64,000 bases of DNA, from positions 57,049,676 to 57,113,675 of the forward strand of contig CM049316.1 of assembly GCA_026874595.1 (NCBI GenBank), in the 5' to 3' direction. Under the pieces are notes generated by a model that was not told the origin of the DNA, ran no database searches, and was given only the letters and a program-made list of their open reading frames with translations. The translations under genes and the position numbers were made by a program. Positions 25,973 to 40,627 of this stretch are shown here, one piece after another (position 1 is the first letter of the stretch; every line of letters begins with the position of its first letter). The stretch is from Sipunculus nudus. Taxonomy: Eukaryota > Annelida > Sipuncula > Golfingiida > Sipunculidae.

Positions 25973-27170
25973 TGTATACTGCAGCTGAAGTAAAGCACGC
26001 AACACTATTTATTACAATGTTCAAGGTACACCCGAAATCGATCCGACATGTTCATGTTCATTGAAACAGCATTTGACGAAGAAAAATACGATGTAAATTT
26101 CTGTATAAGACTTGACCCTACAACTAAAACTGAAAACGAAAATATGAGAATTCCCGCATCAGACTTTCAAAGAGATAAGATACGCATAGCCTTAACACGG
26201 TTTATTATACACAAACAAAACTTTTTTAAGTGATACAATGTATATATACCAGAGTGCCTCACTACTTATATCTTGAACCCGCTTCTAGTGCAGAATATAG
26301 TAAACGGTTATCCTGCTATATTGTTTTCACGTCAGTTAATGTTTAGTCATTCTGTAAGATTATTTGTCGCCTATATTATGTTGTATATATTTTAGCACGT
26401 GCATATATGTCACCTTATGCTTAAAAGTCACCTTATGCGTATATGTTTATATGTTGTGATCGTCATTGTTAACATGTTATACATGCTTACAGAAGAGCAT
26501 GTCTATTAGCCAATGGCTACTTTGTAATCCTGTTAATATAAATATGTTCAAACCACGAAGATTTGAGAAGGGCGACAAAGTTTTTGTTTTTCAAAATTGA
26601 ATATTAATACATCATTAGTTATTGAATAAAAAAAATGCAATGAACTGTAGCATATATTGTTCAAGATAAAAACGTATTTCAGTGTATTCTTCGAAATTCT
26701 GAAATTTCACTGGTTAAAGAGTGATTGTTCGACTTGGGTTAGTATTTCTAACCTACGGCGTTATATTAAGGGCATGGGTTTTTTTGTCCATGTATATTTA
26801 AACACTGCTAATATTCATCTTCAGTTGAACTGGCTTGTTCATTTCATCATTAAGCGGCTCCGCAGAAGATATGCACAGATCTGAGCTGGAAGCTCCTCAT
26901 TTTTTGTTTTATTTAACGAAAAGAGTTCATTCATTAGTTCCTTCATTGCAAACTTTGTTTCCACACTATATAAAAAAGTATGTGTAAATATAAGGTAATT
27001 AATTTTGAAGATCTTCACCCTGAAATTCGATTTCAGCAGGACCTGATGAGACACCCTGTGATGAATATGCATTCAAAGAATCATAGGTTGTTCAGTTTCT
27101 TGAGCTTTTGTATCATTTTTTAATTATTCTGGGGGGTACTTCGGAGCCTAATAGCTCGGAGGATATGGGT
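25973..27170. other. Non-coding stretch, no gene recognised
   Basis: AT-rich; open frames at 26,048, 26,657 and 26,839 (minus) show no family likeness. Confidence 0.4.
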
Positions 27171-28900
27171 AACAGAGCCCTAATTTCAGGTTTCCAAGGA
27201 GATTTTTTATGGACCTCCCAGGATGTAAAGTGAGAAGATTCCAGGCCAAGCGGTTACGATTTGTGCGTGGTTAACGGACAGACGGACGGACAAAGACTGA
27301 TCACTACAGTTCAGATGACTTTCAGTCAGCTGAGCTAAAAACTCATGGAGGTCCATAAAACATCTTCTTGGAAACCTGAAATTAGGTCACTGTGACCAAC
27401 ATGCTCAGAGCTATTGGGCTCGAAAGTACCCCGCCCCCCCCCCCCGAATAATAAAAAAAATTGGATACAAAATCTCCAGTATCTGAATTACTTATGCATT
27501 GATTGCTATGATTCTTTCCATGCATATCGATCATGGAATGTTTCATCATTTTCTGAAATCTGATGGCTCCACCTGTACTTTTTTTCTAATTTTTACGCAT
27601 TTTTTTCTCTATTTTTTTATCTTCAGATACAGTAGTCCGTCTGTAAACAGGGCACAAACCGTAACCGTTAGTCACAGAAACTTCTAACTGTACATCCATG
27701 GAGGTCCTAGGCAAACCTCCTTGGAAACATGAAATTAGGCCACGTTGACAGATATTTTGCGAACTACAGGCTGAAAACATGATATTGAGCACCAAGTCAG
27801 ACAGACGGGGCACAAATTGTATCCGATGGGCTAAGAATCTTCTCACGTTACATTCATGGAGGTCCTTGGAAACTTGAAATTGGGTCATGACCAATATCCT
27901 CCGAGGTATGGGGCTCGAAAGTACATCCAGTGTAACTAAAAAATTGATACAAAAGCTCAGTATCTAAATAACTAATCCATTGATTGCCATGATTCTTTCC
28001 ATGCACATTGACCATGCAGTGTTTCATCATTTCCTGAAGACTGGTGGTACCACCTGTATTTTTTCTATTTTTGATACCTTGAGATGAGCAGTCCGCCCAT
28101 TAACAAGGAACAAATTGTAAACGTTAGACCTAGAAACTACTGTACATCCAAGAATGCCCTAGGTAAATCTCCTTGGGATCCGGAAATCAGGTCATGGTAA
28201 CCTATATTTTGTGAACTACAGGTGGACAACATGGCTTTTAGAACCCAGTCTGTCAGACGGGGCACAAATTGTATCCATTTGGCCTATAATTATCTAACAA
28301 AACATGCAGGCAGGTGTGAATCGAAAGTAAACACCCAAGAATAAATAAAAATTTGATACAAAAGCTCCAGTATATGAATAAATAATTTATAGATTGCCAT
28401 GATTCTTTCTATGCATATTGATCACGGAATGTTTCATCAGTTCCTTAAGACTTGTAGTGCCACTTTCATTTTGTCAGATGTTTGTGCCATTTTCTCTGGT
28501 TTTGAGATGTTCAAATTAAGCATTCCGACCATTAGCAGGGCACAAACCGTGACCGGTAGACCTAAACACTTCTAGCTGTACATCCAGAAGGTCCTAGGCA
28601 AATCTCCTTGGAAACCTGACATAAGGTCATGGTTAGCAATATTTTGTGAACTACGGGCCAGGAACATGATTATGAGCATCCAGAGAGTCAGACGGGGCAC
28701 AAATTGTATCCATTTGGCCTAGAAACTTCTAACATAACATTCAGGGAGGTCCTTGGTAAATCTGCATGGAAACATGAAATAAGGTCATAGTGACCTATAT
28801 TACTAGCCAAAAACATTTTGAGCACCAAGACAGTCAGACGGGGTACACGACTTTATTGTTGTACCTCGAATCTTGTCTTGACATCCAGGGACGACCTTCA
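27170..28900 (+). repeat. Tandem ~0.4-0.48-kb repeat of the dispersed family
   Basis: At least three units, marked by a block reading about GATTCTTTCCATGCATATTG followed by ATCATGGAATGTTTCATCA near 27,508, 27,991 and 28,400. Between them recur 'gtcagacggggcacaaattgtatcc' and 'catggaggtccttgg' blocks. It ends in decaying copies near 28.9 kb. Related single copies are at 3.4-4.4 kb and 58.4-58.6 kb. Confidence 0.75.
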
Positions 28901-29660
28901 AAAAATTGCATGGTCATTTTTAGCCAATCTGACTGCATACAAAATAGATTTCATGGGATTAGCTGATCATATATATTATGAAACTTTTTGTTAATTCTTA
29001 AGTGCTTTAATTGCTACAGTTGAAGAGGGAAGCCCCCTACAAAATGAGGCTTTCAGATGATAAAATTCCTTTTGTGAACGACTTCCTGGCCTGCTGAGTG
29101 TCATGACCCATGGATCACTTGTTATGATCTGTATATACATCTTTCTGTTTGACTGTCTGTTTCTCTCGCTCTTTGTGTATGTTTGATGTTTAAAGATTAG
29201 TTAGGCCCAATGTATATAATGATATTAAACATAATATATTAACATAGATCAGAGACAATATATATATGGGCACAAATATTTAAACGGATACGATAGACAT
29301 AAATGTATAGATAGTCACATGGAATGAAGGACGGGGGGTTTGATATTTTTTTATGTAAAATTATGGTTACATATTACTTATATATACTTATGAACTAACA
29401 CGTGTCCTGTGGCATATTACAGTGGGACTTCTGGAGAATGACGATAGTGGCACCCTAGCCTTTTACCGCTCGAGGCGGTCGTAAAAATTGCCGCCCCTCT
29501 AGCAAACTATTACAAAACTTATGAAAACATATCACGTCAGCTTTTAGATGACAACAACGCAATTATATCGCTGAATTCATAAGCAGGAAATTTTTCGCAA
29601 AGTCACCTTTTGCTGTAAATCAAAAGATCGCTCTTCAGACAAGTATGAAGTGCATAGAAA
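28900..29660. other. Non-coding stretch left of the duplicated segment
   Basis: No gene or element recognised; includes the left edge of the 6.54-kb duplication. Confidence 0.4.
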
Positions 29661-30903
29661 AAAATAAATTGTAATAAGAAAAAAATACACTGAAGGATGC
29701 GCATATTATGTGTTAACTTAATTTTTCCTGTACACACAATGCTAAGCTTAAACTCAACATCGTAAAACTTCATTTGGTAGGTGTTATTCAATTCTCCAAG
29801 CATATAAACACATTGTCACTTCAATAGTCCTACCCGTTACAATCGCAAAGCATATAAATATATTCATTTAAGAATTAGTGATAATGCTATGCATTTTTCG
29901 CAGTTTTATTTATGATCTAATACTTATTTGTTAGTCAATAAAGTATTTAATTATATTTCAAGTAATTACATCATTGAATGAAATATTACATACTGCTTAA
30001 TTTACTTAAAATGATTTGACAAATCATACAACAATTGCTTGTAGGTAGTGGATCGTGCGGTTAAACGGTTATAAACAGTACAAGCAAACATATCTTTATT
30101 TCAGTATGCACTCTAAAAAGGAACACTGGTACTTGATACGAGTAATGAACGTTTGGCATATAGCTGCCACGGTGATCCATAGATTTATATTTGAAACGAA
30201 ATTACATCTGCCATCTTAAAGATGAAGTAGCGCCTGCTTAGGTCTGGGTTTTATAGATAAAATGTTCAGGTCATATTACCATGAAAATAGTATAACCAGT
30301 GGTAAAGCAAAAGACAAGAGAAATGTGGGTAGTACTCATATGTTAAAGATAGTCTAAACGTTTTTATTTTAACGAGGCTGTTGTAAGAATATGGGGAATC
30401 ATTGAAAAAGGGCATTATATAAGTTATTTCAGTTTTTTTAAATATCATGATATTTAGGTGTCATGAGTGGAAATTCTTTATACATTCCAAGGAAAGAGCA
30501 ACAGAATTCGTCATAACAATTTCTGCACATGTGTAAAAGCGACACCCCTCCCCAAATAGGGGGCATTGGTCTTCTGGCCGGGGTTATCCATGGTTAATGG
30601 CCTATACTGCATGATTTCCGTAAACGTGGACTATCTGGAATGCACGTCTTTCTAGATTGGTCATTGCAAGACCGCTGATCTGATAAATAATAACAACAAA
30701 TCTGTATTTCATCTTGCGCAGATTGCCTATATTTAGAGAGACTGTTCGCGAATTATTTGATTGGTTCCATTGCCCAGTTTATAATTCCTAAAATAATTGA
30801 AATGTAGGAACACATAAATTTTAACACCAATCTTTCAAAAAAGGTCTGAGTAGTAATTTCAAATTTGTACTTTTGAGGAATTCCTCATGACACTTCATTA
30901 TAC

Positions 30904-31389
30904 TGTAACATTCTTGCCCTTTGATCTGGCAAGGGGTGGGGCATCAACACTGATTGACAGTCAATATAGAGATGCCCCATAGCCAATCACAGGCAGCTAA
31001 GGACTTCGCCCTCTGCCCCTCTGGGATAAAATCCCCTTGCCCTGGCAATTCCAGGCTCTCTTGGATCATCAAGCAGTGGACCCCCTGTGCCTGCCCTCTG
31101 TGGCAGGCAGAGGGTATATGGCTTCTTTTTCACCTTGGGGTTGGTTTTACGACAGTGTCGGCTACCCAGGTGAAGAGCCACCCACTTCGAAAGAGCAGTC
31201 CTTTTATCTTGCCTGGTAATTATCTTTCTGTTTCATTTATAAGTTCCAATAATAATATGCAGTCCTGATAATTTGAAGGGTTAGGCTCTAAATTTTATTC
31301 CAGTAAAAATGTGTTATTTTATCTCTATTAATTGTGCGAGTGCATGTTGCCCAAGCCCAATTTCCTCCCAGAATAAATAAGCAGCTACA
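30904..31389 (+). mobile_element. LTR in unit 1
   Basis: 486 bp, from TGTAACATTCTTGCC to GCAGCTACA, preceded by ATAC. The following TCTGGCGAGCGATAC looks like the primer-binding site after a Ty3/gypsy-type 5' LTR. Same length and boundaries as 37,449-37,934. The opposite-strand frames are by-products. Confidence 0.75.
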
Positions 31390-34118
31390 TCTGGCGAGCG
31401 ATACTTTTCAGCTGTTACTTACAGCTAATTCTGGTTTTTTTAGCATCAGTATATACTTAAGGGGCTTAGGTTGTAAAATTCAGATAAATAAGCGATCTAT
31501 TCAAATAGAAACATAGTAACAGCTTTAAAAATGCCTAGGTTCCATTTCTTAAGGAAGTTCCTTTTATTCAGTGCCTTTACTAAGTGAACTAGAATAGGGT
31601 CTGTTTAAAAATGTAGGCCCGTCTCTGTTTAGAGAACAATGCGCGTTTTTTTTTACCTGAAAAGGATAGTATTACTTTAGATTCCTTTTGATAAACTATT
31701 ATAGTAATTTGCTCTTCTTTGGTTATGAAGCAGTGTATACATTATAGAACAGCGTATGCTTCAAATAATCATCTATTAAATTCAAAATCATTTTTAGGCA
31801 TACAGTAATCCCACAATATTGAACCTTTATCTGTATAATTTACAGTAAATACCATGGCCATAGGGAATTTTCATTGAAAATAAACATGACATACTATTTT
31901 TACATTCTTATGAAATGAATGCCTTAATATCATTATATTTCTAATTACTTCAATCTTATGTGACACTAAATCCCTCGGTGTATAACTTGAATTGTGTGTT
32001 CTCACTAGGAGCTTATATAAAGAAAAAAATAAAATAAAAAAGTGTATAATAAGTATGTATATAAAATATGTGTGACTAAAAATTAACGCAAGAGAAGTAA
32101 CAGGTGCTGTATGTACCATTATGTGATGTGTGTAAAACTGTAACACGCATATTATTACATTAGGCATAAGCGTTATCCGCAAATATTTAATGCCTCCCAT
32201 GTAAACAGCCAGGCAACTAGTGCCTGCAATTGTATACACGTCATATTTTACTTTTAATGAATGACTTTTTATTTGCAAAAGAAAATTAATCATCCTACCA
32301 GATAACTTGTTTATGAAAATGTTCAGGGCTTGATCTAAATTAGCTGGATAATACTGAAATAAAGAGTAACAGCTCAAACTTTTATTATGCGTGGCTGTCT
32401 CTTGAATAAATGTAACATAGCTTCTATTTTGTAAATATGTATAGATGGAAGCGTAGACTTGACCATATGTATACTGTTTACCTGTGAATGTACTTTGTTA
32501 GAAACATTAGTTAAATACTTGATTACAGTCTAAATTGGATTGTCAGTTAAAATATTTTATAAGCCTTCGCTTTGTGTTATTGTAAAAATCCTAAATTCAG
32601 TTATCTTTCTGTTGAAACCAAATGGGTTTCTTGTGTAAAATTTAGCCTACATGCTGTTTTTAAACAAGGCTTTAATTCCTTTAACTTACATAGTGGGCTG
32701 AGAAATTCTTATATTTAAAATAAATTGCTTTGCCAAGTTGACATTGAGAAATGTTACAAAATACCATTCGCCAGCTTGTTAGGCTGTTAGCCTGTTGTAT
32801 ATGCATCATTCAAAATATGAACATTCAACGGTAACTCTGACCATGGGTTTACCATGTCTCATGACATAATCCCCAGCTTGACAAACAGCATGTACCCTCA
32901 TGTCAACCCCTGGTGCCTCTGTATATATCATCACGCACCGATCCCTATCTAAAATTTATGGCAAAACCAAAAGGCCATGCCCAAGGGACATTGCATCACA
33001 AAGGGCTGAAGACCTATCACCCCCATGCAGGTGTTAGAGTTATACATTATCACAGGGCTTACCTGTCATCTTATTTATCTCCCTGTAAGTCGTTAAAACA
33101 GACCGGACACTGGCCGGTGATTTAATCCCTGTGCCCCATATGGGGTTATATAACATCCCATGAGGCAGATATTTCAAACAGACTAGCACAGATTTCTTAA
33201 CACCACCTACAGGTACGTGTGTTAAGCGGATTATACACCTGGTCACGAAGTCATGTGAATGTATTATTCCAGTCATCACCTTGTATATCCAACATATGGT
33301 CTTCATCTTTTTTACCTTGCTCTAAATAATGTTATTAATATTAATTATTATACTTATAATATGTGAAGTCAATATAACTTAATTAGTTGGGCCTATTGTT
33401 CTGTTGGTTTCTCTTACATACCAAATTGATGCAAGCTAATAGTGTTATGGTGTTTATGGTTAGCCTTTAGGTAATCTTAATTATTTGCTACAATTACTTT
33501 TGAATTCGGATGTTTAACATATAACCAATTAAAAAGATCAGTACTTAATAATTTAGTTCAATCTTTTTAATAGAAATTTAGAAATTCTCAGAGGATTGCC
33601 TCTGAGGCATGCTCATATTTTATTTACACTTTGACTAAATTTATTTGTTGATTTTGGATTTTTTTTTGTTTAATTTTAAAACAAATGTAGACTATTAACT
33701 CAAAGTTATTTAAACTTTTCACAAACCTATACTTATTAATTCCATTTGAATTATAACATTCTTACTTTAAAATGAAACTTTTACAAACTTAGTTATTTTC
33801 AATTATAGTGATTAACATTTATAACTCTACTTGATTAGACAAATTCAGAAGTAAATAGTATGATACTTATAAATTTAATTAAAAGCATTTCATTCTGCCT
33901 CACATACTGCTGGACTAGATATGCATGAGTATTACTTTGAATTTCTCTGGTGAAATTAACTACCTATAGGCTGGATGTAACATGTCTAACACACCTGGAA
34001 GGTTTTTTATTGGTATCCTATTTGCCTAGATCTCAGTATCTGGCATAGAACCATTTATTCTGCCTCAACCTTGAGAGTTTTACTAGTCGCTTTTTAGGGG
34101 TTCATATCCCGGCATTAT

Positions 34119-34508
34119 ATGTGCTTTTCCTGGTTGAGTTTGCTATTTAGTTTAGCATATAAGGGCATAAAATATATACCAGTTGCCTTGGGTGATACCC
34201 GGCGTGGTTTTCCCTTCTATGCAGTGTTTTGTGCTGGCAAAGTTCTCAGTCGCTTTTTAGGAGATGTTCTCCGGCATGGAAACAATTTTTGCCAAGTGTA
34301 TGTGGTGTCTGACATGCTGCATGTCTGCCTTGTGGGTTTTGCGTATCGCCTAGAGAGTTCTCGATTTTGGCAGGGTACCACCTTTCACCTAGAGTATTTG
34401 TATCTGGTATGGTGGCGCCACTTGCATAGGATTGTACCTGTCATCATATCTAAACCTGGCTATAACATCAACCAGCACAAATTTGTTTCTCTTAAGTATT
34501 CGGAGTAA
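34119..34508 (+). CDS. Unrecognised 129-codon open frame (unit 1)
   Basis: Starts MCFSWLSLLF. It lies in a GC-richer patch inside the LTR-element interior. The copy at 40,628-41,017 encodes the same length with one residue changed (Leu to Phe in the RHxHR stretch). It is hydrophobic and Cys-containing, with no gag, pol or host motif that I recognise. It may be chance. Confidence 0.2.
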   Translation: MCFSWLSLLFSLAYKGIKYIPVALGDTRRGFPFYAVFCAGKVLSRFLGDVLRHGNNFCQVYVVSDMLHVCLVGFAYRLESSRFWQGTTFHLEYLYLVWWRHLHRIVPVIISKPGYNINQHKFVSLKYSE

Positions 34509-37448
34509 TTAAAACAAATTAGATCAATGTGCATACCTAACACACCAGTTAATCTGGCATCACTCATTTAGAAGCTTAACTTGTTTAATTAGGTTAATTT
34601 CATTGAAATCCTATCAATAATATTAAAAGGTGAGCAACACACCAAAATACTAAACATGTTGAATAAATACACGAATAAAATGAATAAATTAGCTGACTTC
34701 AAGTTCATGTCCACTCTATATTGCATTTAAGAGTAATGATAATTTAATATAAATAACAAACCACATATACATTGCTGGATGGGTAGAACATTTATTTTTG
34801 TACCCAAAATACATATTTCACTGCGGATTCGAGTTAAGAAATGTTAATGTTGTGGTGTAAATCTGAGTACTACAAATCAAGTTAGCCATTACACATAATC
34901 TGAATCTAAAGAGCTTGATAAAAAAGAAATAAATAATGATTATAATCAGAATGATAATAGTCTTGATGATAAAATAATGATGAATAAAAATATAAACTGT
35001 AAACTGTAAATGCTAGAAACAGATTAAAGAAAGAAATTCTCATTATTCAAATAAACTAATGAATAGGTAACTAACCCTGATATCTAATTTGAATGTCATA
35101 TTTACAGTTACTTGTAGGGTTATAAACAACTCTGATTTAACAAATTCTTGGGCAGCACTGCTTTCCATTTTCCCTAAATTAAAGTCATGTATAGATGTTG
35201 TATATTACAGGTATACTTTCTTTAACTGATTAAAACAACTGTGCAGTCGTTAAATTATTTGAAAGTATTATTTCATGCATTACTATACTTAAGTTCACCT
35301 GTAATAATATAAGGTCATCTTACATTTAGCAAAGAAATTTCGCTGTTACCTGATTATTATTACTTGGTCAGTTGTAGTTCGTATTTTAGTGAGAGGGCAT
35401 GTTTCAGCCAAGCGGGGCTTAAAATACCGTCTAGATTTTGAGGCCAAACAGGGCACAGAAAAAATACTGATTATAAAAAGCTTACCTGAGGGTAATGCAT
35501 ATACGTCTTAACACTGATCAGACGATGATGCAGTGTGCGAGTGAATCTCGCTGTATTATTAGACCCGTGGTCGAAATATTAATTAGCCCAGTGAGGGGGC
35601 ATGTTTCAGCCAGGCGGGGCTTTAAATGAATACCGTTACAGTTGTGAGGCCATGCAGACAGGGCACAAAGAAAATACTGTCCATTTAATCTGATACGTTG
35701 GTTACTTTTGCCAATCTTGTATCTTTGGGCTATACACGGATTGGGGACCATAGTTACCCCTAGTTTTATATACTCCACATAAAACGGAGAAATAAGCCCG
35801 GATTATGCCTATTGGAGGGTCCCTTTATGTAACCGTTGTCAAGTTTATTTAATCATGTATAGTTGAAAACTTAGATCAAGTGTTTAACTGTTTTAATGTT
35901 TTACCAAGGGGCCGCTTATCAGCATTCTTTATGTTTCATTATGTATAAATTTTTGTGAGTTTTTTTTTTAAATAGTCATGTCTAGGTAATTGTCGCAAAA
36001 ATTATACTTGTGTCATCAGGACAGATACTGCCGCTGTTGTATTCTATTTTCAAAGGCTCAATTTTTGCATGAACCAGTTGTCAGCCATCAGTGCAGCCTT
36101 CCCAGTGTGGTCCGGCTCAGCTCTTCTGCGACAGCAATCTGAACCTGAGTTAACACACCACTACAGCCAGATATTGGACGCTTTTATAAATGCAGAACAC
36201 CAAAATAAATTGTAATAAGAAAAAAATACACTGAAGGATGCGCAGATTATGTGTTAACTTAATTTTTCCTGTACACACAATGCTAAGCTTTAACTCAACA
36301 TCGTAAAACTTCATTTGGTAGGTGTTATTCAATTCTCCAAGCATATAAACACATTGTCACTTCAATAGTCCTACCCGTTACAATCGCAAAGCATATAAAT
36401 ACATTCATTTAAGAATTAGTGATCATGCTTTGCATTTTTTCGCAGTTTTATTTATGATCTAATAATTATTTGTTAGTCAATAAAGTATTAAATTATATTT
36501 CAAGTAATTACATCATTGAATGATATATTACATACTGCTTAATTTACTTAAAATGATTTGACAAATCATACAACAATTGCTTATAGGTAGTGGATCGTGC
36601 GGTTAAACGGTTAAAAACAGTACAAGCAAACAGATCTTTATTTCAGTATGCACTCTAAAAAGGAACACTGGTACTTGATACGAGTAATGAACGTTTGGCA
36701 TATAGCTGCTACGGTGATCCATAGATTTATATTTGAAACGAAATTACATCTGCCATCTTAAAGATGAAGTAGCGCCTGCTTAGGTCTGGGTTTTATAAAT
36801 AAAATGTTCAGGTCATATTACCATGAAAATAGTATAACCAGTGGTAAAGCAAAAGACACAAGAGAAATGTGGGTAGTACTCATATGTTAAAGATAGTCTA
36901 AACGTTTTTATTTTAACGAGGCTGTTGTAAGAATATGGGGAATAATTGAAAAAGGGCATTATATAAGTTATTTCAGTTTTTTTTAAATATCATGATATTT
37001 AGGTGTCATGAGTGGAAATTCTTTATACATTCCAAGGAAAGAGCAACAGAATTCGTCATAACAATTTATGCACATGTGTAAAAGCGACACCCCTCCCCAA
37101 ATAGGGGGCATTGGTCTTCTCGCCGGGTTTATCCATGGTTAATGGCCTATACTGCATGATTTCCGTAAACGTGGACTATCTGGAATGCACGTCTTTCTAG
37201 ATTGGTCATTGCAAGACCGCTGATCTGAAAAATAATAACAACAAATCTGTATTTCATCTTGCGCAGATTGCCTATATTTAGAGAGAGTGTTCGCGAATTA
37301 TTTGATTGGTTCCATTTCCCAGTTTATAATTCCTAAAATAATTGAAATGTAGGAACACATAAATTTTAACACCAATCTTTCAAAAAAGGTCAAAGTAGTA
37401 ATTTCAAATTTGTACTTTTGAGGAATTCCTCATGACACTTCATTATAC

Positions 37449-37934
37449 TGTAACATTCTTGCCCTTTGACCTGGCAAGGGGTGGGGCATCAACACTGATT
37501 GACAGTCAATATAGAGATGCCCCATAGCCAATCACAGGCAGCTAAGGACTTCGCCCTCTGCCCCTCTGGGATAAAATCCCCTTGCCCTGGCAATTCCAGG
37601 CTCTCTTGGATCATCAAGCAGTGGACCCCCTATGCCTGCCCTCTGTGGCAGGCAGAGGGTATATGGCTTCTTTTTCACCTTGGGGTTGGTTTTACGACAG
37701 TGTCGGCTACCCAGGTGAAGAGCCACCAACTTCGAAAGAGCAGTCCTTTTATCTTGCCTGGTAAGTATCTTTCTGTTTCATTTATAAGTTCCAATAATAA
37801 TATGCAGTCCTGATAATTTGAAGGGTTAGGCTCTAAATTTTATTCCAGTAAAAATGTGTTATTTTATCTCTATTAATTGTGCGAGTGCATGTTGCCCAAG
37901 CCCAATTTCCTCCCAGGATAAATAAGCAGCTACA
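37449..37934 (+). mobile_element. 5' LTR (unit 2)
   Basis: 486 bp, TGTAACATTC to GCAGCTACA, preceded by the target duplication ATAC and followed by TCTGGCGAGCG as putative primer-binding site. Confidence 0.78.
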
Positions 37935-40627
37935 TCTGGCGAGCGATACTTTTCAGCTGTTACTTACAGCTAGGAGACGAATTCTGGTAAAAAAAATTGC
38001 TTATTTTGAGTTAATTCTGTTTTTTTTAGCATCAGTATATACTTAAGGGGCTTAGGTTGTAAAATTCAGATAAATAAGCGATCTATTCAAATAGAAACAT
38101 AGTAACAGCTTTAAAAATGCCTAGGTTCCATTTCTTAAGGAAGTTCCTTTTATTCAGTGCCTTTACTAAGTGAACTAGAATAGGGTCTGTTTAAAAATGT
38201 AGGCCCGTCTCTGTTTAAAGAACAATGCGTGTTTTTTTTTACCTGAAAAGGATAGTATTACTTTAGATTCCTTTTGATAAACTATTATAGTAATTTGCTC
38301 TTCTTTGGTTATGAAGCAGTGTATACATTATAGAACAGCGTATGCTTCAAATAATCATCTATTAAATTCAAAATCATTTTTAGGCATACAGTAATCCCAC
38401 AATATTGAACCTTTATCTGTATAATTTACAGTAAATACCATGGCCATAGGGAATTTTCATTGTAGATAAACATGTCATACTATTTTTACATTCTTATGAA
38501 ATGAATGCCTTAATATCATTATATTTCTAATTACTTCAATCTTATGTGAAACTAAATCCCTCGGTGTATAACTTGAATTGTGTGTTCTCACTAGGAGCTT
38601 ATATAAAGAAAAAAATAAAATAAAAAAGTGTATAATAAGTATGTATATAAAATATGTGTGACTAAAAATTAACGCAAGAGAAGTAACAGGGGCTGTATGT
38701 ACCATTATGTGATGTGTGTAAAACTGTAACACGCATCTTATTATTACATTAGGCATAAGCGTTATCCGCAAATATTTAATGCCTCCCATGTAAACAGCCA
38801 GGCAACTAGTGCCTGCAATTGAATACACGTCATATTTTACTTTTAATGAATGACTTTTTATTTGCAAAAGAAAATTAATCATCCTACCAGATAACTTGTT
38901 TATGAAAATGTTCAGGGCTTGATCTAAATTAGCTGGATAATACTGAAATAAAGAGTAACAGCTCAAACTTTTATTATGCGTGGCTGTCTCTTGAATAAAT
39001 GTAACATAGCTTCTATTTTGTAAATATGTATAGATGGAAGCGTAGACTTGACCATATGTATACTGTTTACCTGTGAATGTACTTTGTTAGAAACATAAGT
39101 TAAATACTTGATTACAGTCTAAATTGAATTGTCAGTTAAAATATTTTATAAGCCTTCTCTTTGTGTTATTGTAAAAATCCTAAATTCAGTTATCTTTATA
39201 TTGAAACCAAATGGGTTTCTTGTGTAAAATTTAGCCTACATGCTGTTTTTAAACAAGGCTTTAATTCCTTTAACTTACATAGTGGGCTGAGAAATACTTA
39301 AATTTAAAATAAATTGCTTTGCCAAGTTGACATTGAGAAATGTTACAAAATACCATTCGCCAGCTTGTTAGGCTGTTAGCCTGTTGTATATGCATCATTC
39401 AAAATATGAACATTCAACGGTCACTCTGACCATGGGTTTACCATGTCTCATGACATAATCCCCAGCTGGACAAAACCAAAAGGCCATGCCCAAGGGCTAT
39501 TGCATCACAAAGGGCTGAAGACCTATCACCCCCATGCAGGTGTTACAGTTATCCATTATCACAGGGCTTACCTGTCATCTTATTTATCTCCCTGTAAGTC
39601 GTTAAAACAGACCGGACACTGGCCGGTGATTTAATCCCTGTGCCCCATATGGGGTTATATAACATCCCATGAGGCTGATATTTCAAACAGACTAGCACAG
39701 ATTTCTTAACACCACCTACAGGTACTTGTGTTAAGCGGATTATACACCTGGTCACGAAGTCATGTGAATGTATTATTCCAGTCATCACCTTGTATATCCA
39801 ACATATGGTCTTCATCTTTTTTACCTTGCTCTAAATAATGTTATTAATATTAATTATTATACTTATAATATGTGAAGTCAATATAACTTAATTAGTTGGG
39901 CCTATTGTTCTGTTGGTTTCTCTTACATACCAAATTGATGCTAGCTAATAGTGTTATGGTGTTTATGGTTTGCCTTTAGGTAATCTTAATTATTTGCTAC
40001 AATTAATTTTGAATTCGGATGTTTAACATATAACCAATTAAAAAGATCAGTACTTAATAATTTAGTTCAATCTTTTTAATAGAAATTTAGAAATTCTCAG
40101 AGGATTGCCTCTGAGGCATGCTCATATTTTATTTACACTTTGACTAAATTTATTTGTTGATTTGGGATTTTTTTTCGTTTAATTTTAAAACAAATGTAGA
40201 CTATTAACTCAAAGTTATTTAAACTTTTCACAAACCTATACTTATTAATTACATTTGAATTATAACATTCTTATTTTAAAATGAAACTTTTACAAACTTA
40301 GTTATTTTCAATTATAGTGATTAACATTTATAACTCTACTTGATTAGACAAATTCAGAAGTAAATAGTATGATACTTATAAATTTAATTAAAAGCATTTC
40401 ATTCTGCCTCACATACTGCTGGACTAGATATGCATGAGTATTACTTTGAATTTCTCTGGTGAAATTAACTACCTATAGGCTGGATGTAACATGTCTGACA
40501 CACCTGGAAGGTTTTTTATTGGTATCCTATTTGCCTAGATCTCAGTATCTGGCATAGTACCATTTATTCTGCCTCAACCTTGAGAGTTTTACTAGTCGCT
40601 TTTTAGGGGTTCATATCCCGGCATTGT

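Larger units (their letters stand above)
29661..36201 (+). repeat. 6.54-kb tandem duplication, unit 1
   Basis: Matches 36,202-42,710 along its whole length at an offset of 6,541 bp, with roughly 1-2% substitutions and several indels (for example about 80 bp present near 32,890-32,970 and missing in unit 2, and about 45 bp missing near 31,430). The junction is sharp: unit 1 ends in GCAGAACACC and unit 2 starts at the equivalent of 29,661. It carries flanking DNA, one 486-bp LTR and 4.8 kb of LTR-element interior. Real duplication and uncollapsed haplotypes in the assembly are both possible. Confidence 0.9.

Noticed and set aside
31871..32377. 168-codon minus-strand frame (and its copy at 38,475-38,966)
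   Set aside because: Very AT-rich, hydrophobic by composition, and its ends change between the two copies; no recognisable domain.
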